Below are positions 26,483-34,529 of a stretch of DNA of 64,000 nt, one piece after another. The DNA is from Scytonematopsis contorta HA4267-MV1 (GTDB taxonomy: Bacteria; Cyanobacteriota; Cyanobacteriia; Cyanobacteriales; Nostocaceae). Location of the stretch: the NCBI GenBank assembly GCA_019359035.1, contig JAHHIC010000057.1, forward strand, positions 105,663-169,662, read 5' to 3'. Under the pieces are notes generated by a model. It searched no databases. It had not been told where the DNA came from and saw only the letters and a program-made list of their open reading frames with translations. Each line of letters starts with the position of its first letter. Within the stretch, counting starts at the first letter, position 1. Both the position numbers and the translations under genes were made by a program.

Positions 26483-28768
26483 TTATAAATCTGTAGAGTT
26501 CATGGCAGAGCGGAGATTTTCTAGATTTTTACGGCAAATATTTGTATTGGGATGGTTTATACCTAATCGTTGCTCGAAAATTTTCAATACTTGGATGTAA
26601 AGTGGTTCTGCTTTATCATACTTTTCTTGGGAGTCGTAAAGACCAGCTAAATCTTTCAAGCTACTAGCATAGTCTGGATGATTTTCTCCCAAGATGTGTT
26701 TTCTCAACTCCAATGCTTGGATGCAAAGTGGTTCTGCTTTATCATATTTTCCTTGGGAGTTGTAGATTAAAGCTAAATGGTTTAAGCTCCTAGCATAGCC
26801 TGGATGATTTTCTCCCAAGATGCGTTGTCTCAACTCCAATGCTTGGATGCAAAGTGGTTCTGCTTTATCATACTTTCCTTGGGAGTTGTAGAGTAAAGCT
26901 AAATGGTTTAAGCTCCTAGCATAGCCTGGATGATTTTCTCCCAAGATGCGTTGTCTCAACTCCAATGCTTGGATGCAAAGTGGTTCTGCTTTATCATACT
27001 TTCCTTGGGATTTGTAGAGTAAAGCTAAGTTGCTCAAGCTGGTAGCATAGTTTGGATGATTTTCTCCCAAGATGCTTTTTCTCAACTCCAATGCTTGTAT
27101 GTAAAGTGGTTCTGCTTTATCATATTTTCCTTGGGATTCGTAGAGACCAGCTAAATTGTTCAAGCTCCTAGCATAGCCTGGATGATTTTCTCCCAAGATG
27201 CGTTTGGTTAACTCCAATGCTTGGACACAAAGTGGTTCTGCTTTATCATACTTTCCTTGGGAATAGTAGAGACCAGCTAAATTGTTCAAGCTGATAGCAT
27301 AGATTGGATGATTTTCCCCCAAGATACGTTTGTTTAACTCCAATGCTTGGATGCAAAGTGGTTCTGCTTTATCATACTTTCCTTGGGAGTTGTAGAGTAA
27401 AGCTAAATTGTTCAAGCTCCTAGCATAGTCTGGATGATTTTCTCCCAAGATGCGTTTGGTTAACTCCAATGCTTGGATGTAAAGTGGTTCTGCTTTATGA
27501 TACTTTCCTTGGAAGTTGTAGAGTAAAGCTAAATTGTTCAAGCTGGTAGCATAGTCTGGATGATTTTCTCCCAAGCGAGATTTTACTACCGATAAGCATT
27601 GCTCACACCAAAGTTGTGCTTGCGTATATAAACCCTGTCCATAGTAAAATCTAACTAAGCCAACGAAAGGCGAAATTAAATTTTCATCGTTAATCCAATC
27701 TGTCAAATTTTCTGCGACAGTAGCTAAATGGGGTATGGCATTTTTTACTGAATTGATTAATTCCAGAGTTGCTGACCAGGAAATTGACCGAGCGATATCT
27801 ATAAAATAAAGCGCAAACGCTCGTTTTAATTCATCAATTTCTTCTAACGCTGCTAGCTTTTCTTGTAAAAACTCGCTAATTAAAGTGTGAATTTTATAGT
27901 AATGTTTATCTTCTACTTCTAAGCTATTAACTAAGTGACGTTGGTAAAGTTGCTCAAGCGCTTCTTCCACACCATTCTCATCCCAGCTAAGGGAATTAGT
28001 TATAGATTCGACCCAAGACCATTCAAAAATTTCTGCTGCAAATAGGCTTAATAACGCGGCTAATTTTTGTGTTTGCTCGTTCAGTTCCAACCAGCTTAAT
28101 TCAAATGCTGCTTTTACACCTAGCTGTGCTGTACTTAAAGTTTTCTGCTTTGGATTGATTCCTTCTTGTTGCAGTCGCTGCTTTTTCAACTCCTCTAGCA
28201 TTTTTGCTATTTTAAAGTGAGGAGGCTTTTTCGCTATGTACCGCCCTACTAATTCTATACCTAATGGCAGATATCCTAACCATTCACATAGTTCTTTAGC
28301 TGTTTCTAATTCTTTATTTACTTTATTAATATTTTCTTTATTAAATTCAACTAAATTTATTAATAATTCTAAAGCTTCTTCTGGTGACAACACATCTAGA
28401 GATATTTCTTCAATGTTGGTGTCAATGTTTCGTAATCTGGTTGTAATTAAGATGCGGAAGCGCTTGAAAGTTGGCAAATACTCGTTAAAATTCTCTAAAT
28501 CATTTACATCATCAAATATTACTAATACTAACCCTTCGGGTGGTTGCCAATTTTGCCAACACCAGTCTATTTGTTGTTTAAGCGTTAGGGGTTGTTCTTG
28601 AAAATCTCGTTGGGGTATCTCTAATTTAAGATAATTTTTAGCAAAGGTGAGAATTTCTGTGGCAATATCGGATGAGCGAACGCTAAACCAGCAAACTCCT
28701 CCAGGATAATCATGTTCGTGCTGACGTGCGTATTTTACCACTAACTCTGTTTTACCGACACCACCCAT
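26483..28768 (-). CDS. STAND/NLR-like NB-ARC protein with homogenised TPR array
   Basis: Nucleotide-binding switch protein. P-loop MGGVGKTEL at the ATG, Walker B LVLVIFDDVND, then NB-ARC helical regions (about 1-330). From about residue 398 to 734 (26567-27574) lie eight TPR units of exactly 42 residues, pattern LGENHPxYAxSLNNLALLYxSQGKYDKAEPL, almost identical in protein and DNA, followed by a capping LGINHPNTNICRKNLENLR. Homology clearly continues upstream of the ATG in the same frame (FVGRSKELTKIHEKL and ISAVAGMGGVGKT) back to a UGA at 28930-28928, with no ATG, GTG or TTG in between. So the gene is either split by a nonsense codon from the frame at 28928-29368 or uses an unusual start. Likely role: signal or phage sensing. 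Confidence 0.85.
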   Translation of the reverse strand: MGGVGKTELVVKYARQHEHDYPGGVCWFSVRSSDIATEILTFAKNYLKLEIPQRDFQEQPLTLKQQIDWCWQNWQPPEGLVLVIFDDVNDLENFNEYLPTFKRFRILITTRLRNIDTNIEEISLDVLSPEEALELLINLVEFNKENINKVNKELETAKELCEWLGYLPLGIELVGRYIAKKPPHFKIAKMLEELKKQRLQQEGINPKQKTLSTAQLGVKAAFELSWLELNEQTQKLAALLSLFAAEIFEWSWVESITNSLSWDENGVEEALEQLYQRHLVNSLEVEDKHYYKIHTLISEFLQEKLAALEEIDELKRAFALYFIDIARSISWSATLELINSVKNAIPHLATVAENLTDWINDENLISPFVGLVRFYYGQGLYTQAQLWCEQCLSVVKSRLGENHPDYATSLNNLALLYNFQGKYHKAEPLYIQALELTKRILGENHPDYARSLNNLALLYNSQGKYDKAEPLCIQALELNKRILGENHPIYAISLNNLAGLYYSQGKYDKAEPLCVQALELTKRILGENHPGYARSLNNLAGLYESQGKYDKAEPLYIQALELRKSILGENHPNYATSLSNLALLYKSQGKYDKAEPLCIQALELRQRILGENHPGYARSLNHLALLYNSQGKYDKAEPLCIQALELRQRILGENHPGYARSLNHLALIYNSQGKYDKAEPLCIQALELRKHILGENHPDYASSLKDLAGLYDSQEKYDKAEPLYIQVLKIFEQRLGINHPNTNICRKNLENLRSAMNSTDL
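26567..27574 (-). repeat. eight 126-base tandem TPR-coding repeats
   Basis: Each unit encodes 42 residues. Variation is concentrated at a few positions (for example D/G/I/N after HP, A/G before LY, and TKR/NKR/RKS/RQR in the last helix). Two neighbouring units are nearly identical at DNA level. The pattern suggests ongoing expansion or gene conversion. Confidence 0.92.
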
Positions 28769-28927
28769 CCCTGCAACGGCAGAAATTGCAACAGTGTTTT
28801 TTTGCTGGTAAAGTTTTTCGTGAATTTTGGTCAGTTCTTTTGAACGTCCAACGAAATGAGAAGTTCCTGAGTGAGGTATGAATTTAGGGGGATTTATCTT
28901 TGTCCGTTCCCCTTCGGACGAGTTTAG

Positions 28928-29368
28928 TCAGAGGTTTATAGTATTGTTTTGAGTTTCAATTGTTGAATTCACGTTAGCAACACCAACTTTTTCGACGGTG
29001 TTAGCTATTTTTCCAATATTGTGTGTATTGCTAGGTTGATTTTTCAGGGTTGAGATTAATTCTCTGACCACTTTTTCTAACTCGACGTTTTCTTGAGTTT
29101 TTATGCCTAATGCTTCTAATGCCACTTTAAACTGAGGGTTTGCTTCAGCTGCTTTTGTGACTTCTAATACAAGGACATCAATATCGTCTCTTGTTGCTGG
29201 TTGTAAGAGAGTTTTTGCTTCTGCTTCTAAGATTGCTACGCTCTCAGGAGCTAGTTTTTGCATAATTTCTTTAAAGGTTAAATCATAGCCTTTTAGGATT
29301 CCCCAGTTAATTAGCTTTTCACCAAAATAGACAAGAAAACCAATAGTACCTATCATTAATGGTTCCAT
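28928..29368 (-). CDS. membrane-anchored N-terminal part of the NB-ARC protein
   Basis: 146 residues from ATG 29368 (MEPLMIGTIGFLVYFGEKLINW), with an in-frame TTG at 29377. A hydrophobic N-terminal helix is followed by helical, acidic sequence (IMQKLAPESVAILEAEAKTLLQP...DDIDVLVLEVTKAAEANP) and a polar linker ending NNTINL. Stop is UGA at 28930-28928, in exactly the same frame as the NB-ARC body downstream. The composition resembles the short effector-associated or membrane-tether domains found at the N-terminus of cyanobacterial NB-ARC/TPR proteins. Most likely it was once, or still is via readthrough, the first domain of that protein. Confidence 0.7.
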   Translation of the reverse strand: MEPLMIGTIGFLVYFGEKLINWGILKGYDLTFKEIMQKLAPESVAILEAEAKTLLQPATRDDIDVLVLEVTKAAEANPQFKVALEALGIKTQENVELEKVVRELISTLKNQPSNTHNIGKIANTVEKVGVANVNSTIETQNNTINL

Positions 29369-29377
29369 AAAATACAA

Positions 29378-30465
29378 TGTCTCTATGGGTTTACACTATA
29401 TTAATTATACTTGCTTGGTACGAGTGATTTCGGAAATGATTATAATTTCCTGGTTGAATTTGTATTACGATTAAAGCAAGTGATTTCCTTAAATTGCTAT
29501 AGCAACCCTAATATATAAAATTGTAGTGCAAGCATCTTGCTTGCTACTGGAGGCGGGCAAGATGCCCGCACTACCTATAATTTTTACAAATCATTTAGGA
29601 CTGTTATATTAACCAAATTAACTGTAAACGTAGCGTTTTGTAATTATCTTTTACGACTACAAATTAAGCATTGATAATTTGATGCTTTTGAGCTAAAATT
29701 TACTCTTTTGAACGCATCAATTTGTTAGCTTGTAAGATAGAAATTAAATTCTTATTGCTCATTATTTAACCCTTTACTTGTCAAAATGCAAAAAAGACCT
29801 TTTTTCGTAGCCCCCTCCCCGCAAGCGGGGAGGGGGTTGGGGGTGGGGTTTTCATGTGCGGGGATGACCATATATTGATTTATCTTTGTTTGGGGTGAGG
29901 GTCATACCCTTGAATCGCCAGCAGTATCCTTCTTGGGTGAGGGAAAAAAATATTCGTGCAAAATTGGGATGCTCCCGTAAGATTATCTCCTCTACGTCCT
30001 CTCTTATACTAAAAACGACTGAGAGCTTTACTTTTCAATAATCGTCAAACGCTTTTCAAGCAACGCTTACAGTCCTTAAGAAAAGTCTAGTTATTAAACG
30101 TTTGCAGTATAATTAATTCTCCGTAAAAGTCAACAGCACCCTCACCCATAAGTAACGAATTTGACATAATCCAGAATTATCGCGACTTTATCACTCACTT
30201 TTATTCAATAGAATGCCTGATTTTGGCATTGCTTTACCCTCTTTTTTTATAAAAATTTTTGAATGAATTATTTTTTATTGTATGTATTATTACCTATGTA
30301 ACCGTATAGTTATCTTTAAATTTATCTATATAACTATATCGCTAAATATTTAATGAATGATAATGGCATCTAAATGTTTATATTTTTAGATGCCAATGTA
30401 TTTAAATGCTTCGGTATACGGTAGAATGTTGAAGCATTATTTGCAACGCTCACAATCCAGGAAAA
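29378..30465. other. 1.1-kb divergent intergenic region with repeats
   Basis: AT-rich, no gene seen. Items: palindromic element gcgggcaagatgcccgcac near 29,550; a 12-base-arm G/C palindrome ccccctccccgc/gcggggaggggg at 29811-29836; and, at the right end, two inverted repeats before parA. The region could hold the partition site. Confidence 0.55.
30364..30438 (+). promoter_or_regulatory. candidate partition operator/centromere before parA
   Basis: Perfect 11-base inverted repeat tggcatctaaa/tttagatgcca at 30364-30374 and 30385-30395, then an 8-base one, aatgcttc/gaagcatt, at 30405-30412 and 30431-30438, ending 27 bases before the parA ATG. ParA-RHH systems usually autoregulate through such sites. 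Role inferred from position. Confidence 0.55.
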
Positions 30466-31056
30466 ATGCTTATTACCGTAGCAGCCTTTAAGGGTGGTGT
30501 CGGAAAATCAACAACGGCTTTACATTTAGCTGCGTATTTCCAAACTAAATCTGATACTTTGCTAGTGGATGGGGATTTTAATCGCTGTGCATTAGATTGG
30601 TCTAATCGAGGTACTCTACCTTTTAAGGTCGCAGATGAAAAGGAGGCTGTGCGTTTAGCTGCTCTTTACGAGCATATTGTTATCGATACCCCATCACAAC
30701 CAGATGATGATGAGCTAAAAACTATTGCTAGAGGATGCGATTTATTGGTAATACCAACTACTCCTGATGCAATTGCTTTTGCTGCAACATTAAATATGGT
30801 TAATGCTCTAAAGAAGTTTAAGGTTAATTATCGAATTTTACTGACTTTAGTTCCACCTCATCCAAATAAAGCGGGAGAGGAGGCTAAATTAGCTTTAGAA
30901 AGGGCTGGATTACCTGTCTTTAAATCGGTTATTCGACGTTTGGCAGTTTTTGGTAAGGCTGCTTTGGAGGGTGTAACCGTTAACGCTGTTCAAGATTATT
31001 ATGCACCAATTGCGTGGCGATGTTACTGTGAGGTTGGCAAGGAGATTATTTCATGA
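30466..31056 (+). CDS. ParA/MinD-family partition ATPase
   Basis: 196-residue deviant Walker A ATPase: FKGGVGKSTTA with the signature first Lys, switch DGDFNRCALDW, and IVIDTPSQPDDDEL. Short type-Ib-like ParA with no N-terminal HTH, so repression is expected to be done by the partner. SD AGGA lies five bases before ATG 30466. The stop overlaps the next gene by four bases (ATGA), a tight operon. On a chromosome such cassettes mark integrated plasmids, ICEs or cargo-positioning systems. Confidence 0.88.
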   Translation: MLITVAAFKGGVGKSTTALHLAAYFQTKSDTLLVDGDFNRCALDWSNRGTLPFKVADEKEAVRLAALYEHIVIDTPSQPDDDELKTIARGCDLLVIPTTPDAIAFAATLNMVNALKKFKVNYRILLTLVPPHPNKAGEEAKLALERAGLPVFKSVIRRLAVFGKAALEGVTVNAVQDYYAPIAWRCYCEVGKEIIS

Positions 31057-31313
31057 GTAATAAGAAAAAAACTAGTCGTTTTGATGATTTAATTGATGTT
31101 GCTCGTAGTCGTAGTGAAAGAGATAAAGCGGAGGTTATTCAGGAGAAGGCTACTCGTATTACTAAAAGTACTGACCCTGAGTTTACTCGGACAACTATTT
31201 ATTTACCTAAGAATTTACATCGACAATTGAAGATTGTGTCTGCTTCACTGGATAAACAAATGAGTGATGTTGTGATTGAATTAATTGAGGATTGGTTGAA
31301 ATCTAGGAAATAA
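31053..31313 (+). CDS. ribbon-helix-helix DNA-binding partner of ParA
   Basis: 86 residues. The disordered basic N-terminus (KKKTSRFDDLIDVARSRSERDK) is typical of a ParA-stimulating tail; the C-terminal RHH is FTRTTIYLPKNLHRQLKIVS followed by DKQMSDVVIELIEDWLKSR. Translationally coupled to parA. Expected to bind the inverted repeats upstream as centromere-binding protein and repressor. Confidence 0.85.
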   Translation: MSNKKKTSRFDDLIDVARSRSERDKAEVIQEKATRITKSTDPEFTRTTIYLPKNLHRQLKIVSASLDKQMSDVVIELIEDWLKSRK

Positions 31314-31330
31314 TTTTTTCGTTTTTGTAG

Positions 31331-31388
31331 GGACGCTATGGAGACGCGATAGAGACGCGATAGAGACGCGATAAATCGCGTCTCTACA
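31331..31388. terminator. repeat-derived hairpin after the partition genes
   Basis: Three direct copies of gagacgcgata end in a perfect palindrome agagacgcgat/atcgcgtctct at 31362-31385, followed by acatttttattt. It can serve as terminator for the parA operon. Architecture matches the palindromes at 45292-45315 and 48924-48947. Confidence 0.65.
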
Positions 31389-31596
31389 TTTTTATTTGAA
31401 GATTTTATGAATAAAAGGGACAATAAGTTTATATTTATGTCCCTTTTAAATAATGTGTTTTAAATAAATTTCCTTGACTGTTAAATATATTATTCCATAA
31501 TTATAAATATGTCATTTTTTACAAAAACAATTAGTCTTGTTTGTCTAAAGTTTCTGTAACTGGCTACATAAAAGAGTAAAACCTGAGTAAACTATT

Positions 31597-32739
31597 ATGG
31601 TATTTTTATTAAGTTCACAAAATATTTTTGAGCATTTAGTTAAAGAGAATATTTGTAATCAAGAAGACCAATATTTAAGTAATACAGAGTTAAAAAAGGC
31701 AAAAAACTTTAATTTATTATTGAGTTTATATAACGGAAATAAGTTTTTAGTGAAACAAGAACGGCACAATTGTGAAGGAAAAGCTGTTGGGGAGTTCTTA
31801 AATGAATGGAGAATTCATAAATTTTTGCAACATTTTCCTGAGCTAAGTTACCTAAAAACATATGTTTCTGAATTGCTGCACTTTGATGTAAATAACTCTA
31901 TCTTAGTATTTAAATATTTAGATAATTATCGCGATTTAGCTGATTTATATATAAAAGAGAATTACTTTCCAAGTAACATTGCTACATCAATAGGTAAAAT
32001 TTTGGCAGTTATCCACCAAAATACTTTTAATTGCAAAGAATATCAGGATTTTTTCTCGCAAAATTCAGTTAATGTTACAGCTAATCCGATGAAAAATTTA
32101 TTGAAGTGGTTGGAGCGAGTCGAACCAGATATTTTTGGTTCGGTAACTACTGATGGGTTAAGATTTTTTCTTCTTTATCAAAGATATGACAGTTTGGGAC
32201 AAACTATTGCTGAATTAGCTAATAATTTTAATCCCTGTTGTCTTACACACAATGACCTGAAGCTAAATAATATTTTGGTACATAACAATTGGGAGAAAAC
32301 GAATAACTCTATTATACGGTTGATTGATTGGGAGCGTTCTAGTTGGGGTGACCCTGCTTTTGATTTAGGAACAGTTATTGCTAGCTATATCCAGATATGG
32401 CTGTCTAGTTTGGTGATTAGTAAATCCTTAAGCATTGAGGAATCTTTGGGTTTAGCGATAACTCCTTTAACAAAGCTTCAGCCTTCTATTGCTAGCTTAA
32501 CTCAAGCTTATTTCTGTAGCTTTCCGGAAATTTTAGAACATTATCCTAATTTTTTATCAAAGGTTGTTCAGTTTGCTGGTTTTGCTTTGATTCAACAGAT
32601 TCAGGGGATGATTCTTTTTCAAAAATCTTTTGGTAATACGGGTATTGCTATGCTTCAGGTTGCTAAAACGTTGTTATGTCGTCCTGAAGAGTCGATACCT
32701 ACGGTTTTTGGTACGCATGAATTATTAACTATGAAGTAG
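31597..32739 (+). CDS. APH-fold kinase, probable RiPP Ser/Thr kinase
   Basis: 380 residues of the aminoglycoside/choline phosphotransferase fold. ATP Lys in FLVKQE (K53), catalytic loop LTHNDLKLNNIL (D220, N225), metal Asp in LIDWERSSWGDPAFDLG (D244). Nine bases later comes the HopA1-family gene, and a small precursor gene follows. In thioviridamide (TvaC/TvaD) and class V lanthipeptide pathways an APH-like kinase phosphorylates Ser/Thr of a precursor and a HopA1-like partner eliminates phosphate. The same job is inferred here; an antibiotic-resistance role is less likely given the neighbours. Very AT-rich, like the surrounding locus. Confidence 0.8.
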   Translation: MVFLLSSQNIFEHLVKENICNQEDQYLSNTELKKAKNFNLLLSLYNGNKFLVKQERHNCEGKAVGEFLNEWRIHKFLQHFPELSYLKTYVSELLHFDVNNSILVFKYLDNYRDLADLYIKENYFPSNIATSIGKILAVIHQNTFNCKEYQDFFSQNSVNVTANPMKNLLKWLERVEPDIFGSVTTDGLRFFLLYQRYDSLGQTIAELANNFNPCCLTHNDLKLNNILVHNNWEKTNNSIIRLIDWERSSWGDPAFDLGTVIASYIQIWLSSLVISKSLSIEESLGLAITPLTKLQPSIASLTQAYFCSFPEILEHYPNFLSKVVQFAGFALIQQIQGMILFQKSFGNTGIAMLQVAKTLLCRPEESIPTVFGTHELLTMK

Positions 32740-32747
32740 GATTTGTT

Positions 32748-33821
32748 ATGCAATTAATTGAAAATGGTATCGATGAGCAATTGTTGAGTGTTTTAGAGGA
32801 TATTGTTCAAAAAGTTGAAATTCATTCCGATTTTTCTATTCGTCATCCAGATTATAAACCATTGGAAATTTCAAAAGAGGTTACTGAGCGTTTTTTGAAG
32901 TCACCTCTGGAAATGCAGTATAAATATCTTAGCTTGCAATTAAGAAATTTTATCTATGGTATTTACTATAATGGTTCTTTAAAAAGTTCTTTGGCACTTG
33001 ATAATAAGGAAAATGCTTTACCACAAGATTGGGAAAATAATACTTTATTAGGGGTGGATTTAGAATTTTATGAGCGATTGCATGAAAATAATCATGGTCT
33101 GGGATATTTTGACCCTGCTTGGTCTGTTGTTAGAGAGGAAATTGATGGTAGTTTGGCTGTGAGTAAGAATGGGTTGAGGTTACATATTCACCGGGATAAG
33201 CATCTTCAATTATCTGATATGTCTGCTAAACTAGGTGATTCTGTTGCTGTTTTAATGCCTAAAAATATTGTACAAAATGGCTTTTATATGGCAGTAAGTA
33301 ATGTTTTATCTCAAGGTCATGGGAATATAGTTAGAGTTTACTTTAATTTTACTGCTGATGCTGCTGTAGAGGTAATGGGTGGTTTAACAAAATTATTAAA
33401 TGCTATCCCTATTTTCTTTCGCTTTAAGGTTTTATATAACCCTGATGAGTATAAGCGTTGCGATTCTGGGGTACTTTATTTTGAAAAATTCTACTATAAA
33501 TCTGTTCACAAAGTTCTTGAGGCTGTGTATTTAGAAAATAAGTCTTGTTTTGGGTCGGAGGTTCCTTTGTTTACGATGCAACTTGCTCCTGGGTTAGCTT
33601 TAGCTGAGGAACCTGATAATAAATTTGCTGACCAGGAAAGTTTTGGGATGAATCGCTGTCAAATTGTGGCTAATGGGTTGTTGGAGGGTTGGCTTCGAGG
33701 GGATTGTTCTGCTGAGGGGAGGTTGAAGGCTATTTTGAGGCAGTTCTCTCGTTTGGGGATTGATTTACAGGGGGTTTATTTGAATTCTGGTTCGGAGGGT
33801 GTTTATAAGCCTATTATGTGA
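32748..33821 (+). CDS. HopA1-family protein, probable RiPP phospho-lyase
   Basis: 357 residues. Middle segment WSVVREEIDGSLAVSKNGLRLHIHRDKHLQL and the following VAVLMPKNIVQNGFYMAVSN match the HopA1 (T3SS-effector-like) family, known in RiPP clusters as the elimination partner of APH-type kinases. C-terminal ELLEGW-like helix (NGLLEGWLRGDCSAEGRLKAIL) is also family-typical. Starts nine bases after the kinase, so surely cotranscribed. Assigned as the lyase that turns phospho-Thr into dehydrobutyrine; the catalytic residues are not certain to me. The precursor gene begins 371 bases downstream on the same strand. Confidence 0.78.
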   Translation: MQLIENGIDEQLLSVLEDIVQKVEIHSDFSIRHPDYKPLEISKEVTERFLKSPLEMQYKYLSLQLRNFIYGIYYNGSLKSSLALDNKENALPQDWENNTLLGVDLEFYERLHENNHGLGYFDPAWSVVREEIDGSLAVSKNGLRLHIHRDKHLQLSDMSAKLGDSVAVLMPKNIVQNGFYMAVSNVLSQGHGNIVRVYFNFTADAAVEVMGGLTKLLNAIPIFFRFKVLYNPDEYKRCDSGVLYFEKFYYKSVHKVLEAVYLENKSCFGSEVPLFTMQLAPGLALAEEPDNKFADQESFGMNRCQIVANGLLEGWLRGDCSAEGRLKAILRQFSRLGIDLQGVYLNSGSEGVYKPIM

Positions 33822-34192
33822 TGGCTGTAAATAATTCATTTTGCTTGCAGTTCAAGATTATTCTTGGGCTGTTTTTTTGTTTTTACGAACCGCCAAGATG
33901 CCAAGTAAGCCAAGGGAAGATAAAGAGAAGAGAGGATAAAGAGAAGAGAAAGGGGACATTAATATTTGAATTATGTTGCTGATTTTGCTAATTTGATTGA
34001 GTTGGTTTTAGTTATTTGATAAATGCTTGTGTTTTACATCTATTTTTAATATTAGTAATTGTACTTTTATTGTCCGTTTATTCATCTACAAACTATGGTT
34101 TTTTTTGATGATATAGGTGATTATAGTAATGTGATGAGGAAATACAAATTCCCATCTCAATTCAACTCAATTAATTTAGGAGTACATTTCAA
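33822..34192. other. intergenic leader before the precursor gene
   Basis: 371 AT-rich bases. Contains ccgccaagatgccaagtaag and purine-rich gaagataaagagaagag (about 33,885-33,955), a dispersed repeat echoed near 36,957-36,990 (accgtcaagtagccaagat). No second precursor-like frame was found. Probably holds a separate promoter for the precursor. Confidence 0.55.
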
Positions 34193-34351
34193 ATGGCTAA
34201 TATCACTATTTCTGAACTAGGTCTTAATGGCTCTGCTTTGTTCCAATCTCATGAAAGTTTTCTGTGCGATTTAAATGAGCAAGAACTTTCTGATATCACA
34301 GGTGCTGGAAAAGTTACAATCCTGTGGACTGCTCTTTGTGTTGAGTGGTAG
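34193..34351 (+). CDS. RiPP precursor peptide with double-glycine-type leader
   Basis: 52 residues, not found by length-limited gene calling. SD AGGAG lies 10 bases before ATG 34193; stop TAG at 34349-34351. Leader MANITISELGLNGSALF... ends DLNEQELSDITGA, which fits the C39-protease consensus exactly: Leu at -12, Leu at -7, Ile at -4, Gly at -2, Ala at -1. Predicted core GKVTILWTALCVEW (14 residues) with Thr42, Thr46 and Cys49. With the upstream kinase and HopA1-type lyase, Thr to Dhb conversion is expected and a Thr46-Cys49 methyllanthionine (TALC) is possible. The exporter with a C39 peptidase is convergent downstream. Strongly structured RNA and a terminator follow. Confidence 0.85.
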   Translation: MANITISELGLNGSALFQSHESFLCDLNEQELSDITGAGKVTILWTALCVEW

Positions 34352-34374
34352 ATTCATGATTTTAAGCTAATTGA

Positions 34375-34505
34375 TAAACGTAACTACTTTGCAAGTTATT
34401 CTTAATTGTAGAATAAGTTAATTGGTTTTGCTGTGAAAGTTACGTTTATATTGAATAAGCTCATATTTGACCGTCTAAGATTATATTCTTAGACGGTTTT
34501 ATTTT
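34375..34505 (+). terminator. structured 3' region and terminator of the precursor gene
   Basis: A long stem taaacgtaact/agttacgttta (34375-34385 and 34438-34448) encloses a second hairpin ttattct/agaataa. Then comes a strong rho-independent terminator, accgtctaaga/tcttagacggt (34470-34480 and 34487-34497), followed by T-rich sequence. The 3' structures may stabilise a high-copy precursor mRNA. Also separates the convergent foldase gene. Confidence 0.85.
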
Positions 34506-34529
34506 TTATTTATTTCATTTATGTTAGAT

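Noticed and set aside
31597..32739. Aminoglycoside resistance gene
   Set aside because: Although it has the APH catalytic motifs, tight coupling to a HopA1-family gene and a precursor peptide favours a RiPP kinase.
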